A DNA stretch of 64,000 bases, taken from contig NZ_BEXF01000024.1 of NCBI RefSeq assembly GCF_002897295.1, forward strand, positions 29,505 through 93,504, written 5' to 3'. Both the position numbers and the translations under genes were made by a program. This stretch comes from Brevibacillus reuszeri. GTDB taxonomy: Bacteria > Bacillota > Bacilli > Brevibacillales > Brevibacillaceae. Under the pieces are notes generated by a model that saw nothing but the letters and a program-made list of their open reading frames with translations, made no database searches and was not told the origin of the DNA. Positions 23,361 through 31,375 of this stretch are shown piece after piece (within the stretch, counting starts at the first letter, position 1; every line of letters starts with the position of its first letter).

Positions 23361-24747
23361 TTTTTAATGTATTATCTTCGATTGCTATGTCACCTTTTGA
23401 GAAGAATGCGTATACGACAAACCCAATAACTAGCCAGCAGGTAAATAAAATATATTCAACTTTTCCCATTGAAATAGGAGTACCAGGAATTATCATCAAG
23501 ACAAGAAAGAGTCCTGAGAAAAAGGTCGCTATATATGCCATTGAAAGTCCACCTGGAATTTTATATGGTCTGTGCAGATTCGGACGATCCTTACGAATTT
23601 TCACACTGCTTATTGCCATACAAAACCATGCAATAAGGAAGGAAATTCCCCCCATGATAATAAACGGAAGAAGGACACCACTTCCTAATAAAATACCGAT
23701 GACCGAAATAATTGTCATAACTATCAAGGTAACAGTTGGGGATTTATATTTAGGATGGGTTTTTGAAAATGCTTCAGGTAAAAAACCAGCTTTAGAAAAT
23801 GAAACAATTAAACGGCTTCCTGCTAATAAAAACCCATTAAATGTTGTAATAACTCCCATAAGTGCACCAAAAGCAACGATATACGGAAGAAATTTTGAAC
23901 CCGTAGTTGTTTCAAGTGCATTGATTAACGGCAACGATCCCATATTTCCGATTTTATCTGCAGGCATTATAAAAGAGGAAGAAATGATAATTAGAATATA
24001 GAGTAGACCACCTAATGTGATAGTTCCAACTATAACTTTTCCTAGATTAGAATAATTTATTTTGCTATCTGCCTCTTCGACCGTCTTTGGAATGGTGTCA
24101 AACCCGTTCATAAAAAACAGAATAGCTGCCATCGCTAAAACAATACTATTTACTTTTCCCTCGGAAGAGAATAATGGTTTAAAATTTTCCGAATCTCCTA
24201 CGAACATCCCTCCGATAATAAAGAGAATAAAAGTAACTATCATCATAAAGGTGGCTGTATTTTGAAAAACAGTTGATTGCTTTGTACCTTTCCAGTTCAT
24301 ATAAACAATTATCCCGACCACTAATAAACTTACTAACAATTGTGGCAGATACACTTGATAATTAAACACTGAATAAATGGGTATTGAGTTTAACCATGGG
24401 AAAACATAACTTGCCAGTAATGAAACAGATATAGCAACCCATGGTAATATTATTAAATAGCCTAGAATAAGAAACCATCCACATATAAATGCTGGCAATT
24501 TCCCTATAGCTACGAATGTATAAGCAAACTCTCCTCCTCTGACTTTTAAACTTGATGTAAGTTCACCATAAACAAAGCCAATTGGGATGATCATGAGCAT
24601 TGTTAGTGCGACAGCGATGATAGCACCAACACTTCCTGCAGTTCCCATCCAAGCAGGAACGGAAATAACCCAGCCAATCCCAATCATACTTCCGAATGCC
24701 AGGCCAAAGTAATCTTTTGTAGACATTCCCTTGCTGTTACTGTTCAA
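23338..24747 (-). CDS. APC-family amino acid/polyamine permease
   Basis: The protein has 469 residues with about twelve membrane helices. The N-terminal DYFGLAFGSMIGIGWVISVP is the typical substrate-binding G-S-M-I-G-x-G segment of APC permeases. It should import an amino acid or guanidino compound into the cytoplasm, where the overlapping ureohydrolase would act on it. A GAAAGGAGG ribosome-binding site precedes the ATG, and a -24/-12 promoter lies about 75 bases further upstream. The gene is AT-rich like its two partners. Confidence 0.87.
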   Translation of the reverse strand: MNSNSKGMSTKDYFGLAFGSMIGIGWVISVPAWMGTAGSVGAIIAVALTMLMIIPIGFVYGELTSSLKVRGGEFAYTFVAIGKLPAFICGWFLILGYLIILPWVAISVSLLASYVFPWLNSIPIYSVFNYQVYLPQLLVSLLVVGIIVYMNWKGTKQSTVFQNTATFMMIVTFILFIIGGMFVGDSENFKPLFSSEGKVNSIVLAMAAILFFMNGFDTIPKTVEEADSKINYSNLGKVIVGTITLGGLLYILIIISSSFIMPADKIGNMGSLPLINALETTTGSKFLPYIVAFGALMGVITTFNGFLLAGSRLIVSFSKAGFLPEAFSKTHPKYKSPTVTLIVMTIISVIGILLGSGVLLPFIIMGGISFLIAWFCMAISSVKIRKDRPNLHRPYKIPGGLSMAYIATFFSGLFLVLMIIPGTPISMGKVEYILFTCWLVIGFVVYAFFSKGDIAIEDNTLKNEGEYVE

Positions 24748-24822
24748 GTATTTTCCTCCTTTCGTTTCATCTCTTCATTTTCTAGCCAATTGATAAAAAA
24801 TTCAGAGATCGCAAACTATCAA

Positions 24823-24838
24823 AGCAACAATTATGCCA
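24823..24838 (-). promoter_or_regulatory. Sigma-54 (-24/-12) promoter of the permease/ureohydrolase genes
   Basis: The minus strand reads TGGCATAATTGTTGCT. The GG and GC dinucleotides are exactly ten bases apart, and the flanks match TGGCAC-N5-TTGCW except for one base. Transcription should start near 24812, giving a leader of about 65 bases. An activator gene for sigma-54 lies directly upstream and rpoN is at 48703-50076. Confidence 0.78.
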
Positions 24839-24934
24839 ACGTAGTTTATCACTGGATTTTAAGGGAGCTTATTAAGCCATTCACATATAAATTGATTATT
24901 AATGGGCCAAACATTTTTAACTCCATGTTTAGAA

Positions 24935-24953
24935 GTGTAAAATTCTTTGACAT
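24935..24953. promoter_or_regulatory. Upstream activator site for the sigma-54 promoter
   Basis: GTGTAAAA-TTC-TTTGACAT is an imperfect copy of the perfect palindrome found in front of the activator gene. It lies about 100 bases upstream of the -24 element, the normal distance for an enhancer-type binding site, and overlaps the 5' side of the activator's stop codon region. Confidence 0.6.
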
Positions 24954-24958
24954 ATGTT

Positions 24959-26326
24959 CTACGTCTGAAGCTTGTACTTTTTCATTTTGTTATAAAAGGA
25001 TTGCCGGGGTATTTTTAATAGTCTAGCAGCCTTTGCAATATTAAAATGAGTTTTAACTAAAGCATCCTTCAAAATTTCCTTCTCATACTGCTCTACTAAA
25101 TCCATTAATGAGCTTTCGTCAGATAACTTTTCTATTGGTGCATCTTCCTCTGATGCTAAAATATGTGTGGGCAATTCTCGCGGGGTTATTACACTTCCAT
25201 CCACTAAATTAAACGCACCTTCAATACAATTCCGTAACTCTCTAACATTACCTGGCCACCCATAATTATTTAGTATTTTCCTTGCATCTGAGTCTAAACC
25301 AGTTATGTTTTCACCAAAAGCTTGATTATAATAATTAATAAAATAGGAGCATAAATAATCAATATCTTCTTTTCTCTTCCTTAATGGGGGAATTTCTACA
25401 CTAACAACATTTAAACGATAAAATAAATCTTCTCTAAACCTTTTTTCCTTTAACAAATTCATTGGATTTTCGTTTGTTGAAGCAATAACTCTTACGTTTA
25501 TTGGGATATCTCTGTGATCTCCTATTCTTCTAACTGCTCTTTCCTCAATAACCCTTAATAGCTTAACCTGCATTTCTATAGGCATAGAGTTAATCTCATC
25601 TAGAAAAATGGTCCCACCATCAGCAACTTCAAATATTCCCTGCTTGTCTTCAGCACCTGTAAAACTTCCTTTTGTTGTTCCAAACAAAATACTTTCAATT
25701 AAAGTACTAGGAATGGCAGCACAATTTTGTGCAACCAAAGGGAAATTTCCCCTGCTACTATCATTGTGGATCGAATGCGCAAACAACTCTTTTCCCGTTC
25801 CTGTTTCGCCATAAATAAATATATTAGAATCCTTAAGAGCTGCTTTTTTTAGTTGATTTTTCGTTAAATTCAGCTCCTCGCTAACTGTTACAATATCGTT
25901 AAATGTATACTTTGCATGCAACGATGCAAGAGCATCTTTATTCATCCTGCTATTTTTCTTCATTTTATGAGGTTTTTCATCTAAGTTTGTCGAAACTATA
26001 ACAGCTCCCAATAAATCACTTTTATTTTTTAGTGGGAATGCGGAGTTAATAGCATTAACAGTAAAGCTTTTATTAACCTCATAGCATTGAAGTTCATTTA
26101 CAATTGGTTCTCCCTTTTCAATAACTTTTAACACTGTACTTGTTTCATTTGAAAGCCACGGATAAACCTCCAATAATGGCATGCCAATAACATCATTGCT
26201 CCCCAATTTATTACAAACGTCATTATAGTTGTTGTAATATAATATATTTCCCTTTTTATCAACAATACAAATTAAATCTGTTTGTTTAAAATTCTCTTTC
26301 ATCTGGTTTAATTGTTCATGATACAA
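24959..26326 (-). CDS. Sigma-54-dependent activator (PAS-AAA+-Fis), RocR/BkdR-like
   Basis: The protein has 455 residues. A PAS sensor (about 10-115) is followed by the AAA+ domain (about 140-375) with Walker A GETGTGKE (173-180), the sigma-54 contact loop GSFTGA (220-225, a known variant of GAFTGA), Walker B GGTIFLDE (237-244) and the sensor region REDLFYRLNVVSVEIPPLR. A Fis-type HTH ends the protein (NIAKAARLLKIPRQSFYNKM). It should bind the GTGTAAAA palindromes and open sigma-54 promoters. Translation starts at a TTG codon (26324-26326) with AGGAGG eight bases upstream. It probably senses the substrate of the downstream catabolic pair. Confidence 0.9.
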   Translation of the reverse strand: MYHEQLNQMKENFKQTDLICIVDKKGNILYYNNYNDVCNKLGSNDVIGMPLLEVYPWLSNETSTVLKVIEKGEPIVNELQCYEVNKSFTVNAINSAFPLKNKSDLLGAVIVSTNLDEKPHKMKKNSRMNKDALASLHAKYTFNDIVTVSEELNLTKNQLKKAALKDSNIFIYGETGTGKELFAHSIHNDSSRGNFPLVAQNCAAIPSTLIESILFGTTKGSFTGAEDKQGIFEVADGGTIFLDEINSMPIEMQVKLLRVIEERAVRRIGDHRDIPINVRVIASTNENPMNLLKEKRFREDLFYRLNVVSVEIPPLRKRKEDIDYLCSYFINYYNQAFGENITGLDSDARKILNNYGWPGNVRELRNCIEGAFNLVDGSVITPRELPTHILASEEDAPIEKLSDESSLMDLVEQYEKEILKDALVKTHFNIAKAARLLKIPRQSFYNKMKKYKLQT

Positions 26327-26344
26327 TCTATATCCCTCCTAGGT

Positions 26345-26384
26345 GTGTAAAAATATTTTACACTTTTTATTAGTATTTTTACAC
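26345..26384. promoter_or_regulatory. Palindromic operator in front of the sigma-54 activator gene
   Basis: A perfect GTGTAAAA-ATA-TTTTACAC palindrome (26345-26363) is followed by a further half-site TTTTACAC (26377-26384). The same element recurs at 24935-24953 upstream of the permease promoter. This suggests the Fis-type activator binds both places and controls its own synthesis. Confidence 0.65.
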
Positions 26385-26493
26385 TTTGGAATTGATGGAT
26401 AATTCAGATCGGATCTTTCTTTGAATATGCTTTCAAACTGTGAGATGACAATAAAAAATTTTTCGTTCCCAGAATAAATAGCAAAGAGCAACA

Positions 26494-26520
26494 AAAAAGC
26501 CACCCTCATCAGGTGGCTTC
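26494..26520 (-). terminator. Terminator of ssrA
   Basis: GCCACCTGATGAGGGTGGC followed by TTTTTTG on the minus strand, 12 bases after the tmRNA 3' end. Confidence 0.88.
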
Positions 26521-26531
26521 ACTTATGTATT

Positions 26532-26887
26532 TGGTGGAGGCGGGGGGATTCGAACCCCCGTCCGAAAACAGCGATACATGAGCATCTCCGAGCGCAGTCA
26601 CTCATTTAAATTTCGGCACCGGATTCGCGGAGTGACGCGCTGACCCGTTACCTAGCCTGATTGATCTTCTTCCTTTGGCTCCAGGCGGAAGCCTCCGGCA
26701 TATCCCACTAAAGTTGAGCGCTAGTCATGCCACATGGGCGATGGAATGGTAGCGCCTCACTGGTTATTAAGCAGCGAGAGAAAGTTGTTTGTTGCCAGTT
26801 AATGGCGTTCCGCGTTGTTGACGAGGTCCGCAGCCCCCCGGCTCGCTTCTCATGCTCTACCATCCCCGTCGAATCCAGAACGCCCCC
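26532..26887 (-). ncRNA. ssrA: Transfer-messenger RNA (tmRNA)
   Basis: The 356-base RNA begins GGGGGCGTTCTGGATTCGAC and ends with a tRNA-like domain whose acceptor strand (CGCCTCC) pairs with the 5' end, followed by an encoded CCA. It rescues stalled ribosomes with SmpB. The tag reading frame (26767-26796, minus strand) encodes GNKQLSLAA, then two TAA stops; with the charged Ala the tag is A-GNKQLSLAA. The C-terminal LAA fits degradation by ClpXP. Downstream of it lie several partial copies of its 3' half, so its 3' end has been a repeated insertion target. Confidence 0.97.
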
Positions 26888-26953
26888 ATGGTATAAGAGG
26901 AGTGTTTAAAAAGGTCATTTGGCCTTTTCAAACTGGCTCTATAAGGAAAGGTG

Positions 26954-27002
26954 ACAAAAAGTCTAGGTGAAGAAAAGGACTAACCGTTCAACACCTAGAC
27001 TG
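26954..27002 (-). terminator. Terminator between smpB and ssrA
   Basis: AGTCTAGGTG and CACCTAGACT form a perfect 10-bp stem followed by TTTTTG on the minus strand. A second A/T-flanked inverted repeat (AAAAGG...CCTTTTT) lies at about 26907-26931, so ssrA is likely expressed from its own promoter. Confidence 0.8.
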
Positions 27003-27142
27003 TAGTAGTTGTTAACAGTGTGTACTGCTTGCTGCCTATTTAATATAGCACATCCGTGATGCAAAACTCAACGTTGATTGCTGCCAAGCTTGCCAGAGTG
27101 CACCAGTTGCGCAAAGCCACTAATAAATCGCGGCTAACGCTC

Positions 27143-27616
27143 CTACACCTTCTGCCGCTCGCGCAGGGCACGCTCCACTTCTCGCGCTGCATCCTTCTTC
27201 TTGAGGTCTTCGCGCTTGTCGTAGTTCTTTTTCCCTTTGACGAGTGCCAGCTCGACCTTGGCCCAGCCGCCCTTCAAATAAATGCTGAGCGGAACCAGCG
27301 AGTATCCTCGCTCGCGAATCAAACCGTTGAGCTTGAGGATTTCGAGACGTCCCATTAAAAGCTTGCGTGTCCGCTCCGGCTCATGATTAAAGCGATTCCC
27401 CTGCTCGTACGGGCTGATGTGTACTTTGTGCAACAGCAGCTCGCCGTCCTGAACACTGGCAAAGCTGTCTTTGAGCTGCACGCGGGCAGCGCGCACTGAT
27501 TTGATCTCCGTACCGGTCAGAGCAATCCCTGCTTCGAATACTTGCTCGATATGGTAATCATGGCGTGCTTTTCGATTTTGGGCGACTGTCTTGGTTCCGG
27601 CTTTATCCTTTGACAT
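27143..27616 (-). CDS. smpB: SsrA-binding protein SmpB
   Basis: This 157-residue protein binds the tRNA-like part of tmRNA and enters the ribosome with it. Signatures are RKARHDYHIEQVFEAGIALTGTEIKS (split here as NRKARHDYHIE and AGIALTGTEIKS), EGELLLHKVHISPYEQGN-type central loop, and the basic C-terminal tail KGKKNYDKREDLKKKDAAREVERALR. The start was set at the ATG 27614-27616 after GAGGTGATCTCC. It is co-oriented with rnr upstream and ssrA downstream, the standard Bacillus order. Confidence 0.96.
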   Translation of the reverse strand: MSKDKAGTKTVAQNRKARHDYHIEQVFEAGIALTGTEIKSVRAARVQLKDSFASVQDGELLLHKVHISPYEQGNRFNHEPERTRKLLMGRLEILKLNGLIRERGYSLVPLSIYLKGGWAKVELALVKGKKNYDKREDLKKKDAAREVERALRERQKV

Positions 27617-27722
27617 GGAGATCACCTCGCTTGTGTTTCGTAACAGTTAGTCTAGCAAATTTTACCCTTTGTGGCAAGCCATTTACCCGGTAAAGTCACT
27701 AAAACGGCTCTTAAACAAATGT

Positions 27723-30227
27723 TTAACGACGCTTCCGTTTTGCTTGGCTGGTGACGTTTTTACGGTTCTTTTTCTTGGACTTTACGAGATCTTCCCAGAA
27801 CCCTTTTTCACGTTTCGTCGCCGTTTCTGCTGCTTCACCAGTTCCGAGTGCTACAACGTCGTCACTGCCAGGAGCTGCTTTGGCACCTGCCCGACGAGGC
27901 GGCTTGTTGCCTTCATTCTTGCGACGATCCTTATATTTTTGGCGGATTTCTGCCGGATGCTTCTTGTCCCGCTGACGATCTGGGCGATCTGGGCGACCGG
28001 AGCGAGAACGATCCTGCTTGCCACGCGTAGGCTTACGATCTCCGCTGCGACCATCGATGACACGCGGTGTACGCTCACGGCTGCCGCGGAAGCCTGCTGC
28101 TTTGGTCATGCCGACAATTTCGAAGTCGATAGTCCGCTCATCTACGTTGACACTTGCAACGCGAACCTGCACCACATCCCCGATCCGATACTGCTTGCCT
28201 GTCCGCTCACCGACGAGTGCAAACATCTTCTCGTGATAATGGTAGTAGTCGTCTGTCAAAAAGCTGACGTGTACCAAGCCTTCAATTGTGTTTGGCAGCT
28301 CGACGAAAATCCCGAACGAAGTCACACTGGAGATGACGCCTTCGAATTCCTCTCCGACTCTCTCCTTCATGAACTCAGCCTTTTTCAGATCGTCTGTCTC
28401 ACGCTCAGCGTCTACAGCGAGCCTTTCACGCTGGGAAGCATGCTCGGCAATGACAGGCATCTGCTCTGCCCAATAAGCCAGACGCTTTTCCGCGATTTGA
28501 TCGCCCTGCTCGATCCAGTCGCGGATACGACGATGAACGACGAGGTCCGGATAACGGCGGATCGGTGAAGTAAAATGGGTGTAAAACTCCGTAGACAAGC
28601 CGTAGTGACCGAGACTTTCCGCGTCATAACGCGCTTGCTTCATCGAACGCAGCATCACGGTGCTGATAATGATCTCCTCTGGTGTCCCTTTTACTTCTTC
28701 CAGCAATTGCTGCAGGGCACGTGGGTGAACCGAATTGCCTTTTCCACGAATCGAGTACCCGAAGTTCGTAATGAACTCCATAAACGCCATGAGCTTTTCA
28801 GCGTTCGGATCTTCGTGAATCCGGTACATAAACGGCTGCTTCATCCAGTGGAAATGCTCGGCTACCGTTTCATTTGCCGCCAGCATGAATTCCTCGATCA
28901 TTTGCTCAGCGATGGATCGTGTACGGAAACCGATATCTGTCGGGGTTCCCTCTTCGTCTACAAAAATTTTCGCTTCGCGGAAGTCAAAGTCGATTGCTCC
29001 GCGCTGCATCCGTTTTGCCCGACGCTTCAGCGCCAGCTGCTCCATCTCCTGGAACATCGGGACCAGCTCGCTGTACTTTTCAATCAGCGCCTCGTCCTTG
29101 TCTACCAAAATGCTGCGTACATCTGCATATGTCATTCGCTCATTTGTCCGAATCACACTGAGGAACAGATCATACTTCACAACGTTCGCGTTTTGGTCCA
29201 TCTCCATATCGCAGGAGATCGTCAGGCGGTCTACCTGCGGATTCAGACTGCATATTCCGTTGGACAAACGATGCGGCAGCATCGGGATCACGCGGTCTAC
29301 CAAGTAAACACTCGTGCCACGACGATACGCTTCATTATCCAGCTGGGATTTCTCACGCACGTAGTAGCTGACGTCCGCAATATGCACGCCGAGACGCACA
29401 TTCCCGTTAGGCAGCTTTTCCAAAGAAACGGCATCATCCAGGTCTTTGGCATCTGCTCCGTCAATCGTGACCATCATGCGATCGCGCAAATCACGGCGCC
29501 CACTAATTTCATCCTCGGAAATCTCATCTGGTGCCGCATCTGCCTCAGCCAATACGTCCTCTGGAAACGCTTCTGGCAAATTAAACTTGCGGATAATCGA
29601 TAAAATGTCGACTCCCGGATCGTTTTTGTGCCCCAGAATCTCGACGACCTCTCCCTCAGGATTCACCCTGCCTTCGGGATAACGGACGATGTTGACGACA
29701 ACCTTGTGACCATCTACCGCACCGTTGTAAGCTTCCTTGGGGATAAAAATGTCCTTGCCGATTCGCTTTTCATCCGGAATGACAAAAGCATAATGCTTTT
29801 CATCCTGAAATGTACCGACCACTTGCTTGATCCCGCGTTCCACAACGCGAATAATGCGTCCTTCGAGGCGATCTCCGCCTGCTTCCTTCTCTACCCGTAC
29901 ATAAACCGTATCACCGTGTATAGCCCCATTCATGTCATTGGCATGCACATAAACGTCTTCCATGCCAGGCGTTTCTTGTATGATGAAGCCGAAGCCTTTT
30001 GGATGGCTTTGCAATCTTCCCCGTACCAGATTCATTTTTTCAGGAACCCCGTACCGGTTGGCTCTCGTGCGAATTACCTCACCGCTTGCTTCCAGTGTAT
30101 TGAGCGTCTTCACCAATTCTTTAAATGCTGCCGAATCGGCAATCTCAAATGCTGCTTCCAATTCTTTCACCGTCATCGGGTGGTATGCTTGCTCTCTCAT
30201 AAATGCCAGAATATCTTGATCCTTCAT
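27723..30227 (-). CDS. rnr: Ribonuclease R
   Basis: This 834-residue RNase II/R-family 3'-5' exoribonuclease degrades structured RNA, including the non-stop mRNA freed by trans-translation. In order are an N-terminal HTH-like region, two cold-shock domains, the RNB catalytic domain with DGADAKDLDDAVSLEKLPNG (acidic cluster), RYPDLVVHR near residue 545, an S1 domain (about 630-705) and a very basic, low-complexity tail (about 715-834, rich in K, R and D). The long tail is typical of RNase R in this group. Ribosome-binding site AAAGGAGG is strong. Confidence 0.95.
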   Translation of the reverse strand: MKDQDILAFMREQAYHPMTVKELEAAFEIADSAAFKELVKTLNTLEASGEVIRTRANRYGVPEKMNLVRGRLQSHPKGFGFIIQETPGMEDVYVHANDMNGAIHGDTVYVRVEKEAGGDRLEGRIIRVVERGIKQVVGTFQDEKHYAFVIPDEKRIGKDIFIPKEAYNGAVDGHKVVVNIVRYPEGRVNPEGEVVEILGHKNDPGVDILSIIRKFNLPEAFPEDVLAEADAAPDEISEDEISGRRDLRDRMMVTIDGADAKDLDDAVSLEKLPNGNVRLGVHIADVSYYVREKSQLDNEAYRRGTSVYLVDRVIPMLPHRLSNGICSLNPQVDRLTISCDMEMDQNANVVKYDLFLSVIRTNERMTYADVRSILVDKDEALIEKYSELVPMFQEMEQLALKRRAKRMQRGAIDFDFREAKIFVDEEGTPTDIGFRTRSIAEQMIEEFMLAANETVAEHFHWMKQPFMYRIHEDPNAEKLMAFMEFITNFGYSIRGKGNSVHPRALQQLLEEVKGTPEEIIISTVMLRSMKQARYDAESLGHYGLSTEFYTHFTSPIRRYPDLVVHRRIRDWIEQGDQIAEKRLAYWAEQMPVIAEHASQRERLAVDAERETDDLKKAEFMKERVGEEFEGVISSVTSFGIFVELPNTIEGLVHVSFLTDDYYHYHEKMFALVGERTGKQYRIGDVVQVRVASVNVDERTIDFEIVGMTKAAGFRGSRERTPRVIDGRSGDRKPTRGKQDRSRSGRPDRPDRQRDKKHPAEIRQKYKDRRKNEGNKPPRRAGAKAAPGSDDVVALGTGEAAETATKREKGFWEDLVKSKKKNRKNVTSQAKRKRR

Positions 30228-30323
30228 TCACAAACCTCCTTTGTCGCGTGGCTTTGCCGCGCTATTCCTTTTATCCTTTACTATGTAGTATTCACCGCTC
30301 GCACCCGTCGCAATCGGAATAGA

Positions 30324-30356
30324 GAAAAAGACAGCAAGTCGCACTCGCTGTCTTTC
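30324..30356 (-). terminator. Terminator after secG
   Basis: AGACAGC and GCTGTCT pair around a loop of about ten bases, followed by TTTTTC on the minus strand, 15 bases after the secG stop. Confidence 0.8.
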
Positions 30357-30369
30357 GGCCATACGTCTA

Positions 30370-30618
30370 TTACGCTCCAGTTTTCAAGAAGTAACCGAGC
30401 AAAATCGCAAACAGCATGAATCCAATTGCGAATCCTACGGTCAGTTTTCCTAAAAGTGCATCGATCCCGCGGGCTTTTTGTTTGCCCATCAGTTGCTCAG
30501 CACCGCCACCAATCGCACCCGAAAGGCCGGCACTTTTTCCAGATTGTAGCAATACGACGATAATTAAGCCAATACTTGCAATCACAAGTAAAATTTTAGC
30601 AGCCAATGCCATCTTCAT
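30370..30618 (-). CDS. secG: Preprotein translocase subunit SecG
   Basis: The 82-residue protein has two membrane helices (LAAKILLVIASIGLIIVVLL and VGFAIGFMLFAILLGYFL). Between them lies the conserved loop QSGKSAGLSGAIGGGAEQLMGK, diagnostic for SecG. It forms the SecYEG channel with SecY and SecE. It precedes rnr and smpB as in Bacillus. Confidence 0.95.
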   Translation of the reverse strand: MKMALAAKILLVIASIGLIIVVLLQSGKSAGLSGAIGGGAEQLMGKQKARGIDALLGKLTVGFAIGFMLFAILLGYFLKTGA

Positions 30619-30816
30619 TCACCTCAAAACGTATTTCCAAGGCATACACGGTAAAAACCAATATAAACACTTTATCATACTTGATGGACGACAGCAACCT
30701 GCTATCCCTTCCATAATATAAGAGAATATCTGTTAAATAATATTCACCTAGATTAGGTAGAATATAGGAAAGTTAGGACTGTATAAAAAGGAAAATTGTG
30801 TACTTTCTTTGTCGGT

Positions 30817-30836
30817 TTGGCAGTCTCCTTGCAACT
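30817..30836 (+). promoter_or_regulatory. Candidate sigma-54 promoter or inverted repeat before cytochrome c
   Basis: TTTGGCAGTCTCCTTGCAA contains GG and GC exactly ten bases apart (30819-20 and 30831-32) with TTGGCA and TTGCA flanks, close to the -24/-12 consensus. The start would be near 30844, 60 bases before the gene. The same bases take part in an inverted repeat TTGGCAGT...ACTGTCAA, so an operator or chance match is possible. Confidence 0.4.
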
Positions 30837-30903
30837 GTCAAGATTTTGCCGTAAAATTGCAGTTGAACCTTTATAATTATCTGCTTTGGGAGGTCTTTGT
30901 CAG

Positions 30904-31302
30904 ATGGCTGGGTCCAACAAAAAAGACATGAATCAAAACGACGTAATTGATTCCGCGAAGGCCTTTTTCACTTCGTTTGGTATCTTGTTTCTAGTTTTTC
31001 TCATTGCACTCGTAGGATCGATTATTTTTCCACCACAACACGGCGGTGAAGCACAGGGCGAAGGTGGAGCACCTACTGCAAACATTGACGCTGCTGCTAT
31101 TTTTAAACAAAATTGCGCATCCTGTCACGGTCAAAACCTGGAAGGAATCGCAGGTCCAAACTTGACAAAGGTTGGGGCAACTCACAGCGCCGAGGATATC
31201 GCCAAAATCATTAAAGAAGGTAAAGGCGGCATGCCTCCAGGAATGCTGAAGAAGCAACCAGAAATTCAAGCGGTTGCACAATGGCTGTCTGAACACAAAT
31301 AA
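30904..31302 (+). CDS. Membrane-anchored c-type cytochrome
   Basis: The 132-residue protein has an N-terminal anchor (TSFGILFLVFLIALVGSIIF) and one haem c site, CASCH, near residue 80, with an axial Met in the GGMPPGML segment. It should carry electrons on the outer face of the membrane toward a terminal oxidase, like Bacillus cytochromes c550/c551. The start was set at the ATG 30904-30906, ten bases after GGGAGG; the earlier in-frame TTG lies within the ribosome-binding site. It is a single gene with a terminator. Confidence 0.92.
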   Translation: MAGSNKKDMNQNDVIDSAKAFFTSFGILFLVFLIALVGSIIFPPQHGGEAQGEGGAPTANIDAAAIFKQNCASCHGQNLEGIAGPNLTKVGATHSAEDIAKIIKEGKGGMPPGMLKKQPEIQAVAQWLSEHK

Positions 31303-31320
31303 GTACATAGATAGCTATAG

Positions 31321-31357
31321 TGAAACACCGAAGACTCGTCCTCTTCGGTGTTTTCTA
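31321..31357 (+). terminator. Terminator of the cytochrome c gene
   Basis: AAACACCGAAG pairs with CTTCGGTGTTTT around ACTCGTCCT, ending in TTTTCT. Confidence 0.85.
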
Positions 31358-31375
31358 CGTTAAAGGGGGAATTTC

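Noticed and set aside
28575..29603. Open frame of 342 codons opposite RNase R
   Set aside because: Antisense shadow of rnr with unusual composition and no ribosome-binding site.
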